In this document: positions 9,023 to 17,715 of the stretch, piece by piece
Numbering within the stretch: position 1 is the stretch's first letter
Layout of the letters: every line of letters begins with the position of its first letter
Origin: Microbacterium aurantiacum
Lineage (GTDB): Bacteria > Actinomycetota > Actinomycetes > Actinomycetales > Microbacteriaceae
Assembly (NCBI RefSeq): GCF_002872075.1
Contig: NZ_PGGU01000029.1
Coordinates: 178,704-242,703, forward strand
Length of the DNA stretch: 64,000 nucleotides
Direction of reading: 5' to 3'
Program-made: the position numbers and the translations under genes
Notes under the pieces: generated by a model
What the model was told of the DNA's origin: nothing
Database searches by the model: none
Seen by the model: only the letters and a program-made list of their open reading frames with translations

Positions 9023-10612
9023 CTATTTGAAGGTGTACAGGTAGGGATCCGCGCCGAGAAGCGCCTCGGCCGAAGCCCCGTCGTCAAACGCCCAGAAGTA
9101 CTCGGGGTACCCGAGAGGGGCGAACCACGCCTCCTCCAAGATGAACCGGTTGATCTCCTGGAACACCTCATCGGCGTCCGGGCCCTGCGCGTAGGCCATC
9201 GTGATGAGTTCATTCAGCTGTGGGTCTTCGGTGTGGAAGACGTTCCAGACCGCGTCGGGCTCGATATAGCCCTCGAGGACGCTCAACGGCGCCCCCGACG
9301 GGAACTCGACATAGAAGAGGGGGAACTCCGCACTGAGGTAGCGCCCGATGAACTGTTCGGCTTGAACGCTGATGACGTTCGCGCGAATCCCCAGCTCGCC
9401 CAGCTGTTGCACCACCAGTGAAGTCACGGGCGATGAGAATCCCGCCACCTCGGGATAGTCGATCTCGAAACCGTCAGCGTAGCCTGCCTCCGCCATCAAC
9501 TCCTGCGCGGCCTGGATGTCGTAGGGGTACTCTCCCGCGAGGTCTTCGGAGTAGGCGGCGGTCTGCCGGTTGAAGATCTGGTTGCTCGCGGTGCCCTTGC
9601 CCTGCCACAGTGCTTGAATGATGGCGTCACGATCGAAGACCATGTTGATCGCCTGACGAACTCTCACATCCGCCAGTGCAGGAACGATGCTGCCGGCGCG
9701 ATCAGCGATGATGAGACCAGCCCAGTTCGTCTGGTAACTCAATAGCTCCAATCCCGCGTTCTCGGCCTGGGCCGTGCCCGCGACGGAAATCGGCGCCCCG
9801 TCGATCTGTCCCGACTGCAGAGCGTTCAGACGAGCGGTCTCCTCCGGCATCACGTTGAGTACGATCTCGTCGCGTGGGAAGGCCTCGGCGTTCCAGTAGT
9901 CGTCGTTGCGCTCGTAGACGAGCGTCGTCCCGCTGGTGCTTCGCTCGGCGTTGAAGGTGTACGGGCCGCTGCCCACCGGATTCGTCGCAAGATCGTCCGC
10001 GACGAGAGAGGCGGGACTGGCCAGGACCCCTGCGCTCCACGCGAGATATGTCGGGAGGAGGGGGTTCGGGGTTGCCGACGTCACGGTGAAGGTGAGGTCA
10101 TCGACGACGTCGATTTCGGTACCGGCCAGGCGTACTGCGCCGGGACCTGTCGAATCCCGATAGTGCTCGAGGCTTGCTTTCGCCGCCGCCGCGTCGACGG
10201 GTGCGCCGTCCGTGAACGTCATTCCCTCCCGAAGCGTCAGGGTGAGCACGGTGGAGTCTTCGTTGAACGAGAATTCCTCGGCGGCGTTCGGTCCCGCGCT
10301 GCCGTCCACTTCATAGCGCAAGAGCGTGTCGAACACCGGCTGCCAGGTCAACACCGTCGGCCCGCCGTCGATCAGCTGCGCCGGGTCCCAGCTCGTCTTG
10401 TCGCCACCGATCGCAAGAACGAGCGGGGCGGTCGTCTCGTCTCCGGCGTCGGCAGAAGGCCCACCGCCGGTGCACGCTGCAACCGACATCGTGACCCCCA
10501 GGATCAGACTGATCGCACCCATCGCCTTGCGGTGCCTCGCTGGGCCGGTCGACACTGATCGCTTCCTCGACCGGGCCCTGACCTCTCGTGACGTGTTCTC
10601 GAGCTGTGACAT
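9023..10612 (-). CDS. Family 5 solute-binding lipoprotein of ABC importer I
   Basis: Extracytoplasmic substrate-binding protein of the SBP_bac_5 (peptide/oligosaccharide) family, ~529 residues. A basic N-region is followed by a hydrophobic stretch and lipobox SVAAC with Cys47. If the start were the internal Met31, the signal peptide would have more usual length, so that is an alternative start. Typical family features include LREGMTFTDGAPVDA and the RVRQAINMVFDRDAI segment. It heads the leftward operon; 128 bases separate it from the permease gene. It sets substrate specificity. Neighbouring esterases and a rhamnosidase argue for an acylated glycoside rather than a peptide, which is inference. 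Confidence 0.9.
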   Translation of the reverse strand: MSQLENTSREVRARSRKRSVSTGPARHRKAMGAISLILGVTMSVAACTGGGPSADAGDETTAPLVLAIGGDKTSWDPAQLIDGGPTVLTWQPVFDTLLRYEVDGSAGPNAAEEFSFNEDSTVLTLTLREGMTFTDGAPVDAAAAKASLEHYRDSTGPGAVRLAGTEIDVVDDLTFTVTSATPNPLLPTYLAWSAGVLASPASLVADDLATNPVGSGPYTFNAERSTSGTTLVYERNDDYWNAEAFPRDEIVLNVMPEETARLNALQSGQIDGAPISVAGTAQAENAGLELLSYQTNWAGLIIADRAGSIVPALADVRVRQAINMVFDRDAIIQALWQGKGTASNQIFNRQTAAYSEDLAGEYPYDIQAAQELMAEAGYADGFEIDYPEVAGFSSPVTSLVVQQLGELGIRANVISVQAEQFIGRYLSAEFPLFYVEFPSGAPLSVLEGYIEPDAVWNVFHTEDPQLNELITMAYAQGPDADEVFQEINRFILEEAWFAPLGYPEYFWAFDDGASAEALLGADPYLYTFK

Positions 10613-10699
10613 CTCTGTCGCCCACTTCCTTGTCGGCAAAACTTCGTTCGGGTGATCACCGCGTGTACGGTTCCCCACAAGGTTGCTCGCGAACGCAGC

Positions 10700-10753
10700 G
10701 CCATACTAGCGTCATATGGCGGGAATCTTCCGCCAACTGGCGGGTGCGCCAGT
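10700..10753. promoter_or_regulatory. Cluster of dyads in divergent promoter region
   Basis: Three adjacent inverted repeats lie between the divergent binding-protein and esterase genes: GCCATA/TATGGC (10700-10720), TGGCGG/CCGCCA (10717-10735) and ACTGGCG/CGCCAGT (10736-10753). They are plausible operators for the cassette I regulator, but no site has been shown. Confidence 0.35.
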
Positions 10754-10912
10754 GAGACCGCCTGGGCCAGATTGGCTGCTGAACGGGTCCCCCGGCTGTC
10801 CACTCGTTCATGGCCGACGATGCGGCTTCACCCGCCGAGAGAAGTATCCCACCCATGGCCGAGCGGGCAGCGGCATCCCGTCACACTCAAGCTCGAACAA
10901 GAGGAACACTCG

Positions 10913-11905
10913 ATGGCGATTGACCCATTTTTCGCGCGACGGCTCGCCCCCCTGCGCGAATCGACATGGTCCGACATCCGCGACGATCCCACTCACAGGG
11001 CGGACTTCTTGGAGCCGCTGAAGGGATGGCGAATCCCGGAGGATGTAGAAATCACGGAAGGACGGGCCGCTCAGCCTGACGGCGTGGGGGTGCGAATCTA
11101 TCGCGGACCGCGCCAGGGCGGGGCGCGACCGGGGCTGGTGTGGATGCACGGCGGCGGATTCAGCAGTGGATCTGTGGACATGTGCGAGGCGCACGTCGTC
11201 GCCGCTGAGCTGGCGAGCCGTGCGGGTGCAGTCGTGGTCTCGGTGGACTATCGCCTCGCGACCGGCGGTGTGCACTATCCCGTACCACTTGATGACGTCA
11301 CGACCGCCTGGCGCTGGCTGGTCGCGGAACGCGCAAGCCTAGGGATCGACGGTGCCCTCTTCATTGGTGGAGCGAGCGCTGGCGCCAATCTGGCTGCCGG
11401 TGCGGCGCTTCGTGAACGAGACATGGGACGCGTGCTACCCGACGCCATGCTTCTCGCCTACGGCGTCTTCCACCTCCCCGGCCCGGGAGGAGGACACCCC
11501 GCAGCGGACTCCGGCGAGCTGCCGCCCTTCCTACGAGGGACCGCAGAAGCCGGCATGGAGATCATCCGCGGGTATCTGGGCACCCTCAACGCCATCCCGG
11601 CATACGCGTCTCCTGGTTCCACTGATCTTCGTGGCATGCCCCGAGCTGCGATCGTCGCCGCGGAGTACGACGAGCTGTACGCATCGAGCGCGTTCTTCGC
11701 AGCCCAGTTGGGGGATGCCGGCGTGGGGGCGACGACGTACCTCGCCAAGGGGATGATCCACGGGCACCTGAACTGGGGCATCGGACCGGAACTCCCCGAA
11801 GCAGAGCAAACCATCCAATTCTTCGCCGATCAGATTTCCGGCGCGGTGTCGGCCTCCAGGCGGCCGGCGGGCGGCACGGTCCAGCGCGCTAGGGCGCAAG
11901 CATGA
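10913..11905 (+). CDS. HSL-family alpha/beta hydrolase (esterase)
   Basis: A 330-residue esterase with oxyanion motif HGGG (79-82), nucleophile Ser155 in GGASAGA, acid Asp253 in EYDE and a C-terminal catalytic His in MIHGHLNW (283 or 285). Start chosen at the ATG with AGAGGA upstream; the in-frame extension of ~87 codons reads through the promoter region and has no family similarity. Cytoplasmic. It opens the rightward unit of cassette I and overlaps the next gene by 4 bases. Different from the leftward esterase, so the cassette carries two distinct HSL-type enzymes. Substrate unknown; acyl esters on an imported glycoside are suggested by context. Confidence 0.85.
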   Translation: MAIDPFFARRLAPLRESTWSDIRDDPTHRADFLEPLKGWRIPEDVEITEGRAAQPDGVGVRIYRGPRQGGARPGLVWMHGGGFSSGSVDMCEAHVVAAELASRAGAVVVSVDYRLATGGVHYPVPLDDVTTAWRWLVAERASLGIDGALFIGGASAGANLAAGAALRERDMGRVLPDAMLLAYGVFHLPGPGGGHPAADSGELPPFLRGTAEAGMEIIRGYLGTLNAIPAYASPGSTDLRGMPRAAIVAAEYDELYASSAFFAAQLGDAGVGATTYLAKGMIHGHLNWGIGPELPEAEQTIQFFADQISGAVSASRRPAGGTVQRARAQA

Positions 11906-13326
11906 ACGCATCGCTGCCACGACGTGCCCCGTCAGAGCTCAACGTCGATGCCGCAGGCATCACCGCTTTCCTGGATGGGTTGGAGACGTCGGTTGACGTG
12001 GAACCGCACAGCATCGTGCTGCTTCGTGGAGGAGCTGTGATCGCCGAGGGGTCGTGGGCGCCGTATGCGGCGGAGCGTCCGCAGCTCTTGTACTCGCTGA
12101 GCAAGAGCTTCACCTCGACGGCGGCGGGGTTCGCATTCGACGAGGGGCTCCTCGCCCTCGACGACACCGTGCTGAGCTACTTCCCCGAGCTGGATGCCGA
12201 AGTCACTGACATCCGCGCACGTTCGATTCTCGTGCGGCATGCCCTCGCGATGGCGAGCGGCCATCACGCCGACACGATAGAGGAAGCGTTCGCCATCGAC
12301 GCCGCGAACCTCGTGCGCGGCTTCCTGCTCACGCCGCCCGACAGTGATCCTGGCACGGTCTTCGCCTACAACCAGCCCGCCACCTACGCAGTGGCCGCCA
12401 TCGTGCAAAGGGTGACCGGACAGCGCCTGACTGAGTACCTGCGTCCGCGGTTGTTCGACCCGCTGGGAATCGGCGACGTCGGATGGATTCAGGATGCCTC
12501 CGGGCGCCAGCAGGGATACAGCGGCCTGTTCGCCCCCAGCCACGCCATCGCGCTCCTCGGGCAGCTCTATCTGCAGCGCGGGAGATGGAAAGACGATCAG
12601 ATCCTCTCCACCGCGTGGATCGACGAGGCGACCTCTCTCCGCGTCGTGACCACAAGGGAGGCCAACCCCGACTGGAGCGAAGGCTACGGATACCAGTTCT
12701 GGATGGCCCGACACGGATACCGCGGCGATGGCGCTTACGGGCAGTTCTGCGTCGTGCTGCCCGACCACGATGTCGTTCTCGCCCTCACAGGCCAAAGCTC
12801 CGACATGCAACGGGTCCTCGACTTGGTGTGGGAGCATCTGCTCCCTGCCTTCCGGCACGGCCCAACCCGGGATGTCGACCGAGAGGCCGACGCTCTGCTC
12901 GCGCAGCGGCTGTCCGCTGCCCAGCTTCCTCCAGTCGCGACGAACCTGGCGATCCCGGCCCCTCAGTCGCAGTCGTTCTCGCCAGAAGAGGGCAACGACT
13001 GTCCGGATCTGGCGCGACTAGACCTGACGGCCGACGCGCATGACCTCGCGTGGTCACTGACACTGCGCGACGGCGACGACCGACTCGAGGTCGTCCCGGG
13101 CCTGGGGGAGTGGAACGTCGACGGGGCGACGGCAGTCAGCGCCGGTCGGCTTGCACCCGGCGCTGAGACCGCCGCGGGTGAGCGCCTCGCCGTCGACGTC
13201 ATCTTCCTCGAGACACCACATCGCCTTCACCTCGTGCTCGACCCCGCCTCTTCTCGCTTCACGGCGAAATGGGCCACAAACCCGCTGGGTGCCATGCCGT
13301 TGCGTGCGATGAGGATGCCGGAATAG
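11902..13326 (+). CDS. Beta-lactamase-like serine hydrolase (class C/esterase EstB type)
   Basis: A 474-residue member of the serine beta-lactamase/DD-peptidase superfamily. S-x-x-K is YSLSK with Ser65 and Lys68, and the tyrosine motif is Tyr156-Asn157 in FAYNQPA. The last ~110 residues form an extra C-terminal beta-rich domain. There is no signal peptide, which argues against a role in cell-wall or antibiotic chemistry; cytoplasmic esterases of this fold are common. The ATGA overlap with the preceding esterase gene indicates coupled translation. Likely another de-acylating enzyme of the glycoside pathway. Confidence 0.82.
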   Translation: MNASLPRRAPSELNVDAAGITAFLDGLETSVDVEPHSIVLLRGGAVIAEGSWAPYAAERPQLLYSLSKSFTSTAAGFAFDEGLLALDDTVLSYFPELDAEVTDIRARSILVRHALAMASGHHADTIEEAFAIDAANLVRGFLLTPPDSDPGTVFAYNQPATYAVAAIVQRVTGQRLTEYLRPRLFDPLGIGDVGWIQDASGRQQGYSGLFAPSHAIALLGQLYLQRGRWKDDQILSTAWIDEATSLRVVTTREANPDWSEGYGYQFWMARHGYRGDGAYGQFCVVLPDHDVVLALTGQSSDMQRVLDLVWEHLLPAFRHGPTRDVDREADALLAQRLSAAQLPPVATNLAIPAPQSQSFSPEEGNDCPDLARLDLTADAHDLAWSLTLRDGDDRLEVVPGLGEWNVDGATAVSAGRLAPGAETAAGERLAVDVIFLETPHRLHLVLDPASSRFTAKWATNPLGAMPLRAMRMPE

Positions 13327-13390
13327 TCGCCGCAGGACGGACGGCCCATCGTGGTAGCCACGAGCTGCCCCCGGAACCCGAAGGAATCGC

Positions 13391-16216
13391 GTGCCAAACG
13401 GAAACGGCTGTCACCATCTCACCGTTGAATACGCGGTCGCCCCCCACGACGTTGCGACGCCGAGGCCGCGCTTCTCCTGGATGACGGACGAACCGACCTT
13501 GGACCACGAGATCGAGGTTCGCGACCAGAACTTCACGCGCGCGTGGCAAGCCGTCGTGAGAGGCACGGAGACGAATCTCCTCGAGTATGCAGGCGACGAT
13601 CTCTTGTCCGATAGTAGGTATCACTGGCGCGTTCGACCGCTCTCGGCAGAACCCGCCGGTCGTCCGTGGGCGGAGTCGGTCTTCGAAACTTCACTGCTGT
13701 ACGTGAGCGACTGGGCGGCCGACTGGGTGGAACCTGTGCAGGACGACGCCGTCGTCGAACGGTGGAGCCTGCAGGACTGGGTGCGGGGCACCAAACCTGA
13801 CGTCGGCGTTGCGGACCGGCTCAAGCCCCCCAAGTTGCTGCGTCAGCGATTCGAGGTGCGCAACGGCCTCGTCTCCGCGCGCCTGCATGCGACCGCGCAC
13901 GGGGTCTATTCGGCGTGGCTGAACGGCGCTGTTGTCGGAGACGAAGTGCTCGCACCCGGATTCGACAGCTATGCGCATCGGGTGAGTGCCCAGCGGTACG
14001 ACGTCACCGCGCAATTGGCCACCGGCGCGAACGTGCTCGCCTGGGCGCTCGCAGATGGCTGGTGGGCAGGACGGATCGGCTTGACAGGTTCAAGCGCTCA
14101 GTTCGGGCGACGGCTCGCGGCGATCTGGCAGCTCCACCTCACCTACGCCGACGGTTCCACCGAGGTGGTTTCATCGGGTGCCGATGTGCGCTGCTCGACC
14201 GGGCCGTGGGCATACGCCGATCTCTTCGTCGGCGAGTTCTTCGATCGGCGCGCGGAACAGTCCGGATGGACAGGACCCACCTTTGATGACGGTGCCTGGG
14301 AACCGGTTACGACCTTCCAAGACGGGCGGGAGCGAATCGTCCCGTTCGCCGGGGAGCCGATCCGCCGTGTCGCCACCCTCTTGCCAGTCTCCATAGCGCT
14401 CACGCGCGACGGTCAGGTCGTCGACTTCGGGCAGGTGATCGCCGGTCGAGTCCGGCTGAAACTGCGGGACACAGCGCCCGGCCAGCGGGTGACGATCGAG
14501 CACACGGAGACTCTGGACGCGAACGGCGAGTGGTTCGTCAACATTGTCGGGGTCAACAAAGAGCAGACAGATGTCTTCATCGCCGCAGGGGGGAGCGACG
14601 AATGGGAACCCGAGTTCACTTTTCACGGCTTTCGCTACGCGCGCGTCGTGGGCGTGGCCGAGCCGTTGACGGTCGACGATCTCGTAGCTGTGGTTCTCTC
14701 GACGGACCTGCCGCAGACCGGGTCGCTCCGAACGTCGGACTCACGCCTCAACCGCCTCCACGACAACGTCGTGTGGAGTCAGCGGGCGAACTTCCTGAGT
14801 GTGCCCACCGATTGCCCCCAGCGCGAGCGAGCAGGCTGGACGGGCGACATCCAGGTGTTCGCACCCGCTTCGACCAACAATGCGATGGTCGCGCCCTTTC
14901 TTTCGCGGTGGCTGGAGAACCTTCGTGCCGACCAACTGGAGGACGGTCGCATCCCCATCATCTCGCCGCGCTCGCGTTTCGACGACGAGAATGCAGCTTC
15001 AACCGCGGGTGGTCTGGGCGCGATTGTTGCGGCCGCAGGCTGGAGCGACGCGATCGCCATCGTGCCGTGGGTGCTGTACGAGCGCTACGGCGATGTGCGC
15101 GTCCTCGAGAGGAATTTCGACGCCGTGCTCCGGTGGGTCGAGTATCAACGACATGCCGCTGAAAGCGCGATCCCAGAGCGCCTTGGCGGGTCACTTGGAG
15201 CCGAGCAACGGCGCCGCCATGCGCTGATGTACAACACTGGCGACCACTTCGGCGACTGGCTCACGCCGTCGACTCTCGAAGGCAAGTCCCTGCATGAGGG
15301 GATCGGCATCGCGCCGGCGATGACGAGCGAATACATCGCGCCCATGTTCCAAGCTCAGACGCTGACCCTCGCGGCGCGCATGGCAGACGTGTTGGACGAA
15401 GCGGCGACCGCGGAGAGCCTTCGCGAGCACGCGGCGGCGGTGCGCGCGGCGTTCGCGGCCGAATACATCGACGAACACGGTCGACTACCCGTTACCCTGC
15501 AAGGTCCTCACGTCCTCGCTCTGGCGTTCGACATGGTGCCGGCCCGGTTGCTGCCCGCGATGATCGCGTTTCTCGTCGACCTTATCCATGTCCGCGGCGA
15601 TCGGCTCGACACCGGCTTTCTAGCCGTCCCGCATATTCTCGATGTGCTCTGGGAGAACGGCCATCCGGACCTCGCACGCCGGCTTCTGTGGCAACCCGAG
15701 GCGCCGTCCTGGCTGTACGCGGTCGATCGTGGAGCCACCACGATCTGGGAGAGCTGGGATGCCATCGCCCCCGACGGCACACCCCGCGCCGTCTCCCTCA
15801 ACCACTACGCGTTCGGCTGCGTCGACGACTTCCTTTTCCGGCGAGTCGCCGGCATCCAACCGACCGCACCCGGGTTCCGCACGGTCGTCATCGAGCCCGA
15901 CCTCTCGATGGGGCTCGAGTCGCTCGCCGCTCATGTCACCGCCCCAGCGGGAAGAATCGCTGTCGAGTGGGAGCAGTCCGCCGGGGGCTACACGGTCATG
16001 GTGGACGTGCCCCTCGGCATTTCGGCGACCCTGCGGCTCGGCAAACGAGACATACCCCTCGCGGCTGGCAGATCGTCGCACTCAGTGCCCGCGCAAGACG
16101 CTGGAAGGGCGTGGGAAAGAACGCAGACAGATCGGACACCGCAAAGGTCACCGTCGAAAGTTCGAGAACCGCGCAATGACGCGGCAAGTCCACCCCTGCG
16201 CGCCGCTGAGAATTGA
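13391..16216 (+). CDS. GH78 alpha-L-rhamnosidase (cassette I), altered C-terminus
   Basis: A 941-residue GH78 enzyme that would release terminal alpha-L-rhamnose. Order: N-terminal fibronectin-like region (~5-105), carbohydrate-binding beta-sandwich (~150-330), second beta domain, (alpha/alpha)6 barrel (~430-800) and C-terminal beta domain. The barrel motif TDCPQRERAGWTGD supplies Asp474, Glu479 and Asp486; the second catalytic Glu787 is in TTIWESWD. GTG start with GAAGGA at ideal spacing. No signal peptide, so intracellular. The fold seems to end near residue 899; the last ~42 residues are Arg/Pro-rich and lie within the repeat at 16089-16262, implying that the native stop was lost at a recombination junction. 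Confidence 0.9.
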   Translation: MPNGNGCHHLTVEYAVAPHDVATPRPRFSWMTDEPTLDHEIEVRDQNFTRAWQAVVRGTETNLLEYAGDDLLSDSRYHWRVRPLSAEPAGRPWAESVFETSLLYVSDWAADWVEPVQDDAVVERWSLQDWVRGTKPDVGVADRLKPPKLLRQRFEVRNGLVSARLHATAHGVYSAWLNGAVVGDEVLAPGFDSYAHRVSAQRYDVTAQLATGANVLAWALADGWWAGRIGLTGSSAQFGRRLAAIWQLHLTYADGSTEVVSSGADVRCSTGPWAYADLFVGEFFDRRAEQSGWTGPTFDDGAWEPVTTFQDGRERIVPFAGEPIRRVATLLPVSIALTRDGQVVDFGQVIAGRVRLKLRDTAPGQRVTIEHTETLDANGEWFVNIVGVNKEQTDVFIAAGGSDEWEPEFTFHGFRYARVVGVAEPLTVDDLVAVVLSTDLPQTGSLRTSDSRLNRLHDNVVWSQRANFLSVPTDCPQRERAGWTGDIQVFAPASTNNAMVAPFLSRWLENLRADQLEDGRIPIISPRSRFDDENAASTAGGLGAIVAAAGWSDAIAIVPWVLYERYGDVRVLERNFDAVLRWVEYQRHAAESAIPERLGGSLGAEQRRRHALMYNTGDHFGDWLTPSTLEGKSLHEGIGIAPAMTSEYIAPMFQAQTLTLAARMADVLDEAATAESLREHAAAVRAAFAAEYIDEHGRLPVTLQGPHVLALAFDMVPARLLPAMIAFLVDLIHVRGDRLDTGFLAVPHILDVLWENGHPDLARRLLWQPEAPSWLYAVDRGATTIWESWDAIAPDGTPRAVSLNHYAFGCVDDFLFRRVAGIQPTAPGFRTVVIEPDLSMGLESLAAHVTAPAGRIAVEWEQSAGGYTVMVDVPLGISATLRLGKRDIPLAAGRSSHSVPAQDAGRAWERTQTDRTPQRSPSKVREPRNDAASPPLRAAEN

Positions 16217-16262
16217 TCGGATGTAGGTTCAAGTCCCACCGTAGGTCGCTGGTGAGATCGCC
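16089..16262 (+). repeat. Unexplained imperfect repeat, copy A
   Basis: Roughly 170 bases that align with 36227-36392, best over the last 90 bases (AATGACG-GG-AAGTCCACC, then a GGTTCAA block, CCACCGTAGGT and GATCGCCTC). It overlaps the C-terminal codons of the rhamnosidase gene. It contains GGTTCAAGTCC, a perfect tRNA B-box-like string, but no tRNA folds around it. Confidence 0.6.
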
Positions 16263-16284
16263 TCCTTGGCGGCGGAGCTACGTT

Positions 16285-16292
16285 TTGCGCAA
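16285..16292. promoter_or_regulatory. TTGCGCAA operator-like site upstream of MFS gene
   Basis: TTGCGCAA, extended to the 10-bp palindrome TTTGCGCAAA (16284-16293), with the central CG typical of LacI-family operators. The same core recurs twice around the lacI-type gene. It lies 116 bases before the MFS gene start. Confidence 0.45.
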
Positions 16293-16407
16293 ACGATTCA
16301 CAGTTTCCGCCGCGGTCCCCTTGGATAGAAGGACACATTCCACTCACTCACGCGTTGGGCGCCACGCGCGATCCCCTCGGTGATGCTTCGTCATCATGGA
16401 GATCCGA

Positions 16408-17673
16408 ATGCCCAAAATCGCTGTCGCGCGCCGCGAGCACACATCGACCGCGTCGATTCTCACCGTCGTCGCCGGCCGAGCATTGCACCCGGTCGCGTTC
16501 ATCATGGTCCTGGGTGGCCTCACCGCGCTGGGCCCGTTCACGATGGACCTCTACCTCCCGGCGTTTCCGCTGATCGAGACCGACCTGGACACTACGGCGA
16601 CGATGGTTCAGCTCACGCTCACCGCGACCGCCATCGGCCTGGGCCTGGGTCAGCTCGTCGTCGGCCCGTGGAGCGACTCGATCGGCCGGAAGGTTCCCGT
16701 AGCTTCGGCGACGGGGCTACACGTCGCGTCGAGTCTCGTGATCGCACTCGCTCCGAGCATCGAGATCGTCGCGTTCGCGCGGTTCGGCCAAGGCTTCGGC
16801 GCCGCCGCCGGCTCGGTGGTCGCCGCGGCGATGATCCGGGATCTGTTCGGCGGGAAGCGGCTCGTGCGGATGGCCGCACGCATCGCCCTGATCAGCGGCC
16901 TCGCGCCGATCGTGGCACCGATCATCGGGTCTCAGCTTCTTCTCATCACGGACTGGCGTGGCGTGTTCTGGCTGCTGGCGGCCTTCGGCGCGATGATCCT
17001 CGCGGCCGTCGTGATTCTGCTGCCCGAGACTTTGCCGCGCACGGTGCGCGGAAGCTCGCAGCGCCGATGGACCGACCGCGTCGCGGTACTGGTGCGCGAC
17101 CGGGTCTACGTCGGTTCTGTGATCGTCGGGGCAATGATCTTCGCGGCGATCGTGAGCTACCTGTCCGCGTCGCCGTTCATCTTTCAGGACGGCTATGGCT
17201 TTTCCGAGCAGGCGTTCGGGCTCATCTTCGCTGTGAACGCCATCGGGCTGCTCGTGGCGACGCAGGTCTCCGCACGGCTCATGCGACGGTACCGGCCGGC
17301 CAGTCTGCTGTGCGGGGCTCTTCCCGCCATGGTGCTGAGCGGGGTGGCTTTCGTCGCGGTCGGCCTTCTGGACGCTGGATGGTGGTGGGCGGTCGCGGCG
17401 TCGTCGCTCCTGGTCGCGCTTCACGGCTTCTCCGGCCCGTGCCTGAACGTCCTCGTCCTCGCGCGCCATCAGCAGCAGAGCGGCACTGCCGTTGCGCTCG
17501 GCGGTTTCGTGAACTCCGTGGTGGGCGGCATACTTTCGCTCATGCCCGCGTTCCTCGGCGGCGTGAGCGTCATTTCCTTGGGTGTGGTCGTAGTGGGCAG
17601 CGCCGCTCTTGGGCTGGTCGCACTGCTGTTCGTCGTCCGTCCCTCATCGGTGCCGGAGCTGACGGCCGACTGA
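16408..17673 (+). CDS. MFS exporter, Bcr/CflA (DHA1) type
   Basis: A 421-residue, twelve-segment major facilitator. The first loop carries FTMDLYLPAFP, a hallmark of the Bcr/CflA multidrug group, and the loop 2-3 motif A is GPWSDSIGRK. ATG chosen because GGAG lies eight bases upstream; an ATG four codons earlier is possible but poorly placed. It stands alone between repeat A and the LacI gene, convergent with the latter, and has a TTGCGCAA site upstream. It could export a toxic aglycone or a sugar by-product of the cassette II pathway, or simply be a drug exporter. Confidence 0.88.
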   Translation: MPKIAVARREHTSTASILTVVAGRALHPVAFIMVLGGLTALGPFTMDLYLPAFPLIETDLDTTATMVQLTLTATAIGLGLGQLVVGPWSDSIGRKVPVASATGLHVASSLVIALAPSIEIVAFARFGQGFGAAAGSVVAAAMIRDLFGGKRLVRMAARIALISGLAPIVAPIIGSQLLLITDWRGVFWLLAAFGAMILAAVVILLPETLPRTVRGSSQRRWTDRVAVLVRDRVYVGSVIVGAMIFAAIVSYLSASPFIFQDGYGFSEQAFGLIFAVNAIGLLVATQVSARLMRRYRPASLLCGALPAMVLSGVAFVAVGLLDAGWWWAVAASSLLVALHGFSGPCLNVLVLARHQQQSGTAVALGGFVNSVVGGILSLMPAFLGGVSVISLGVVVVGSAALGLVALLFVVRPSSVPELTAD

Positions 17674-17674
17674 C

Positions 17675-17691
17675 GGCCGGCTTGCCGGGCC
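17675..17691. terminator. Candidate bidirectional hairpin between convergent genes
   Basis: GGCCGGC-TT-GCCGGGCC directly after the MFS stop and before the LacI-type gene's stop on the other strand. Very GC-rich stem without a clear T-tract, so activity is uncertain. Confidence 0.35.
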
Positions 17692-17715
17692 CTCTTCGTC
17701 CGCTGTCTGGCCGAG

